Positions 62,572 to 64,000 of a stretch of DNA of 64,000 bases are shown here, piece after piece. Location: positions 103,415-167,414 of the forward strand of contig WNNJ02000352.1 of NCBI GenBank assembly GCA_012934845.2. Reading direction: 5' to 3'. The position numbers were made by a program, and so were the translations under genes. The stretch comes from Pomphorhynchus laevis (taxonomy: Eukaryota; Acanthocephala; Palaeacanthocephala; Echinorhynchida; Pomphorhynchidae). The notes beneath the pieces are model-generated. The model saw only the letters and a program-made list of their open reading frames with translations. It ran no database searches and was not told where the DNA came from. Position 1 is the stretch's first letter; each line of letters starts with the position of its first letter.

Positions 62572-62945
62572 TTGGATGTAGTCCAGTTAAGTAACGACAG
62601 CAGTTTTCAACGTATTGCGCATTCCAATGGAGAATCATTAACCATTGTTTTTCAAGCATCTTCGATGCAAACTGTAATATATACATACCGAATTCTTTCA
62701 AGGTCCAACGAACGACGCGATCCAGCAACAAATGAATCGGCTGATATGAATAGAGATGATATGATAAGCAAGTTTCCAGTTTACGAGCTTTTTGTCACTT
62801 AAACTTAAGCAATTTATCGGAAATGCTCTTTTACAAAAATTAAACAGGCAGCCGAAACGTCATCGAGACGTATCATACTACTGATGAGCGCTGCCGGTCA
62901 TCTCTGACATCTCGTAGTGATAAATGGTGTGCTGATTGTTGAGTG
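62572..62945 (+). repeat. Family G unit 2
   Basis: Tandem to unit 1 and very similar. Core: GGCAGC (62847-62852), C, GAAAC (62854-62858), CTGATGA (62881-62887), GCTGCC (62890-62895). The six-base arms are perfectly complementary. Confidence 0.85.
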
Positions 62946-63261
62946 TAATCGTAGTTATATATATACTAAATGGTGTTGCTTGATAGACTGGACTTAGATT
63001 CACGACTTTCAGTCACCATGTCACTTCTAGACGACCACTTCAGCATCGAAATGATGAGTACCCGGCAACACTCATCAGTAGAATGAGGTACACACTGGTC
63101 GTTTCGGTTGCCTGTGTGACATTGTGAATAAAGTACCTCATTCTACTGATGAGTGTTGCCGGGTACTCATCATTTCGATGCTGAAGTGGTCGTCTAGAAG
63201 TGACATGGTGACTGAAAGTCGTGAATCGAAGTCCAGTCTATCAAGCAACACCATTTAGTAT
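62945..63261. repeat. Family G inverted pair (palindrome, ~128-bp arms)
   Basis: Left arm 62961-63088 and right arm 63134-63261 are almost exact complements. The left side holds a unit on the minus strand with core arms GTTGCC (63107-63112) and GGCAAC (63064-63069). Confidence 0.85.
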
Positions 63262-63623
63262 AAATGCCGTATTTCGTAAGAAATCCTGGACCGTTGTTTA
63301 CTCAGCACATCCGTGCACTACTATTATACCTGCTGCATCCATTTAGGATCCAACGAGTGCAGCGACAATTCAGCAACAACCTCTGCCTAGTGTTTAAGGA
63401 TGGTCCGCACAGCAATTCGATCTGGTTAAGAGCGTAAGCCTCAGACAATTAAGCAAAGTGTCGGAAACGCCTTTATTCACAATGTCACACAGGCAACCGA
63501 AACGACCAGTGTGTACCTCATTCTACTGATGAGTGTTACCGGGTACTCATCATTTCGATGCTGAAGTGGTCGTCTAGAAGTGACATGGTGATTGAAAGTC
63601 GTGAATCGAAGTCCAGTCTATCA
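63262..63623 (+). repeat. Family G unit 4
   Basis: Full plus-strand unit. Core: GGCAAC (63492-63497), C, GAAAC (63499-63503), CTGATGA (63526-63532), GTTACC (63535-63540). The arms pair with one A-C mismatch. Confidence 0.8.
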
Positions 63624-63788
63624 GCAACACCATTTAGTATAAATGCCGTATTTCGTAAGAAATCCTGGACCGTTGTTTACTCAGCACATCCGTGCACTAT
63701 ATTATATATATATAGTGCACGGATGTGCTGAGTAAACAACGGTCCAGGATTTCTTACGAAATACGGCATTTATACTAAATGGTGTTGC
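63624..63788. repeat. Perfect palindrome, ~79-bp arms
   Basis: Left arm starts GCAACACCATTTAGTATAAA and the right arm ends TTTATACTAAATGGTGTTGC. No arm mismatch was found by eye; the centre is TATA-rich near 63706. It consists of family G sequence in head-to-head copies. Confidence 0.9.
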
Positions 63789-64000
63789 TTTACAGTTATC
63801 ACAAAAGCAGTCGAAACGCACCCTAACCACTTCATCCGACTGACGATGACTGCTGGGTGGTTAGGAGCGTCTCGGAGTGATACATTAGACTGATGGAGCT
63901 GATGATCAAAGTCCAGTTATTTAGCAGAACACATGGATTTACAATCAATCGTAGCCAATTATGGCTCCTGGACCACAGTTACAAGCGATTTTTCTATCAA
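63789..64000 (+). repeat. Family G unit 5, cut by the window edge
   Basis: Core: AGCAGT (63806-63811), C, GAAAC (63813-63817), CTGACGA (63840-63846), ACTGCT (63849-63854). A further long pairing, CCTAACCAC with GTGGTTAGG, lies across the CTGACGA box. The unit runs off the window. Confidence 0.75.

Overview
This is an AT-rich stretch of an animal nuclear genome. It holds two multi-exon host genes on the + strand, with introns and spacers crowded by retroelements and short repeats. No bacterial operon, rRNA or CRISPR is present. The mix of CR1-like LINEs, a Penelope-like element with a GIY-YIG domain, a tRNA-headed SINE carrying a ribozyme-like core, and other hammerhead-like repeats recalls parasitic flatworms such as schistosomes. 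That placement is inference, and other invertebrates are not excluded.

Layout. 1-5000: a 146-bp minisatellite, then copies of an abundant repeat (family A here) and other fragments. 5001-14128: the 3' part of a gene for a single-pass membrane protein (LDL-receptor class A domain, Cys-rich segment, transmembrane helix, short tail). Its 7.4-kb third intron holds a broken minus-strand LINE and other LINE pieces. 15035-60726: a large gene whose 27 exons I rebuilt from splice signals and reading phase. The joined exons total 3711 nt (1236 codons plus stop) and encode seven tandem PLAT/LH2 domains and a charged tail, as in LOXHD1-like proteins. Each PLAT domain is split into three exons with a constant phase pattern (1-0, 0-2, 2-1), which strongly supports the model. 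Introns hold a nearly complete LINE (36.9-41.2 kb), a Penelope-like element (25.6-26.8 kb), foldback elements and minisatellites. 58.6-64.0 kb: SINE copies in the last intron, then downstream of the gene a minus-strand LINE fragment and an array of ~375-bp repeats with long palindromes.

Most unusual signal. Several otherwise unlike repeat families carry a hammerhead-ribozyme-like core (CUGAnGA plus GAAA). Families D, E and the 21.7/35.1-kb element have it in the usual order with a local stem II. The array at 62.2-64.0 kb, the SINE and families A and C have it in permuted order (GAAAC first, CUGAnGA second), enclosed by complementary arms. In the 62-64 kb array these arms differ between copies yet stay complementary, which looks like covariation. 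None has been folded or tested by computation here.

All repeat-family letters are local labels. Exon boundaries were read by eye from GT/AG signals and phase.
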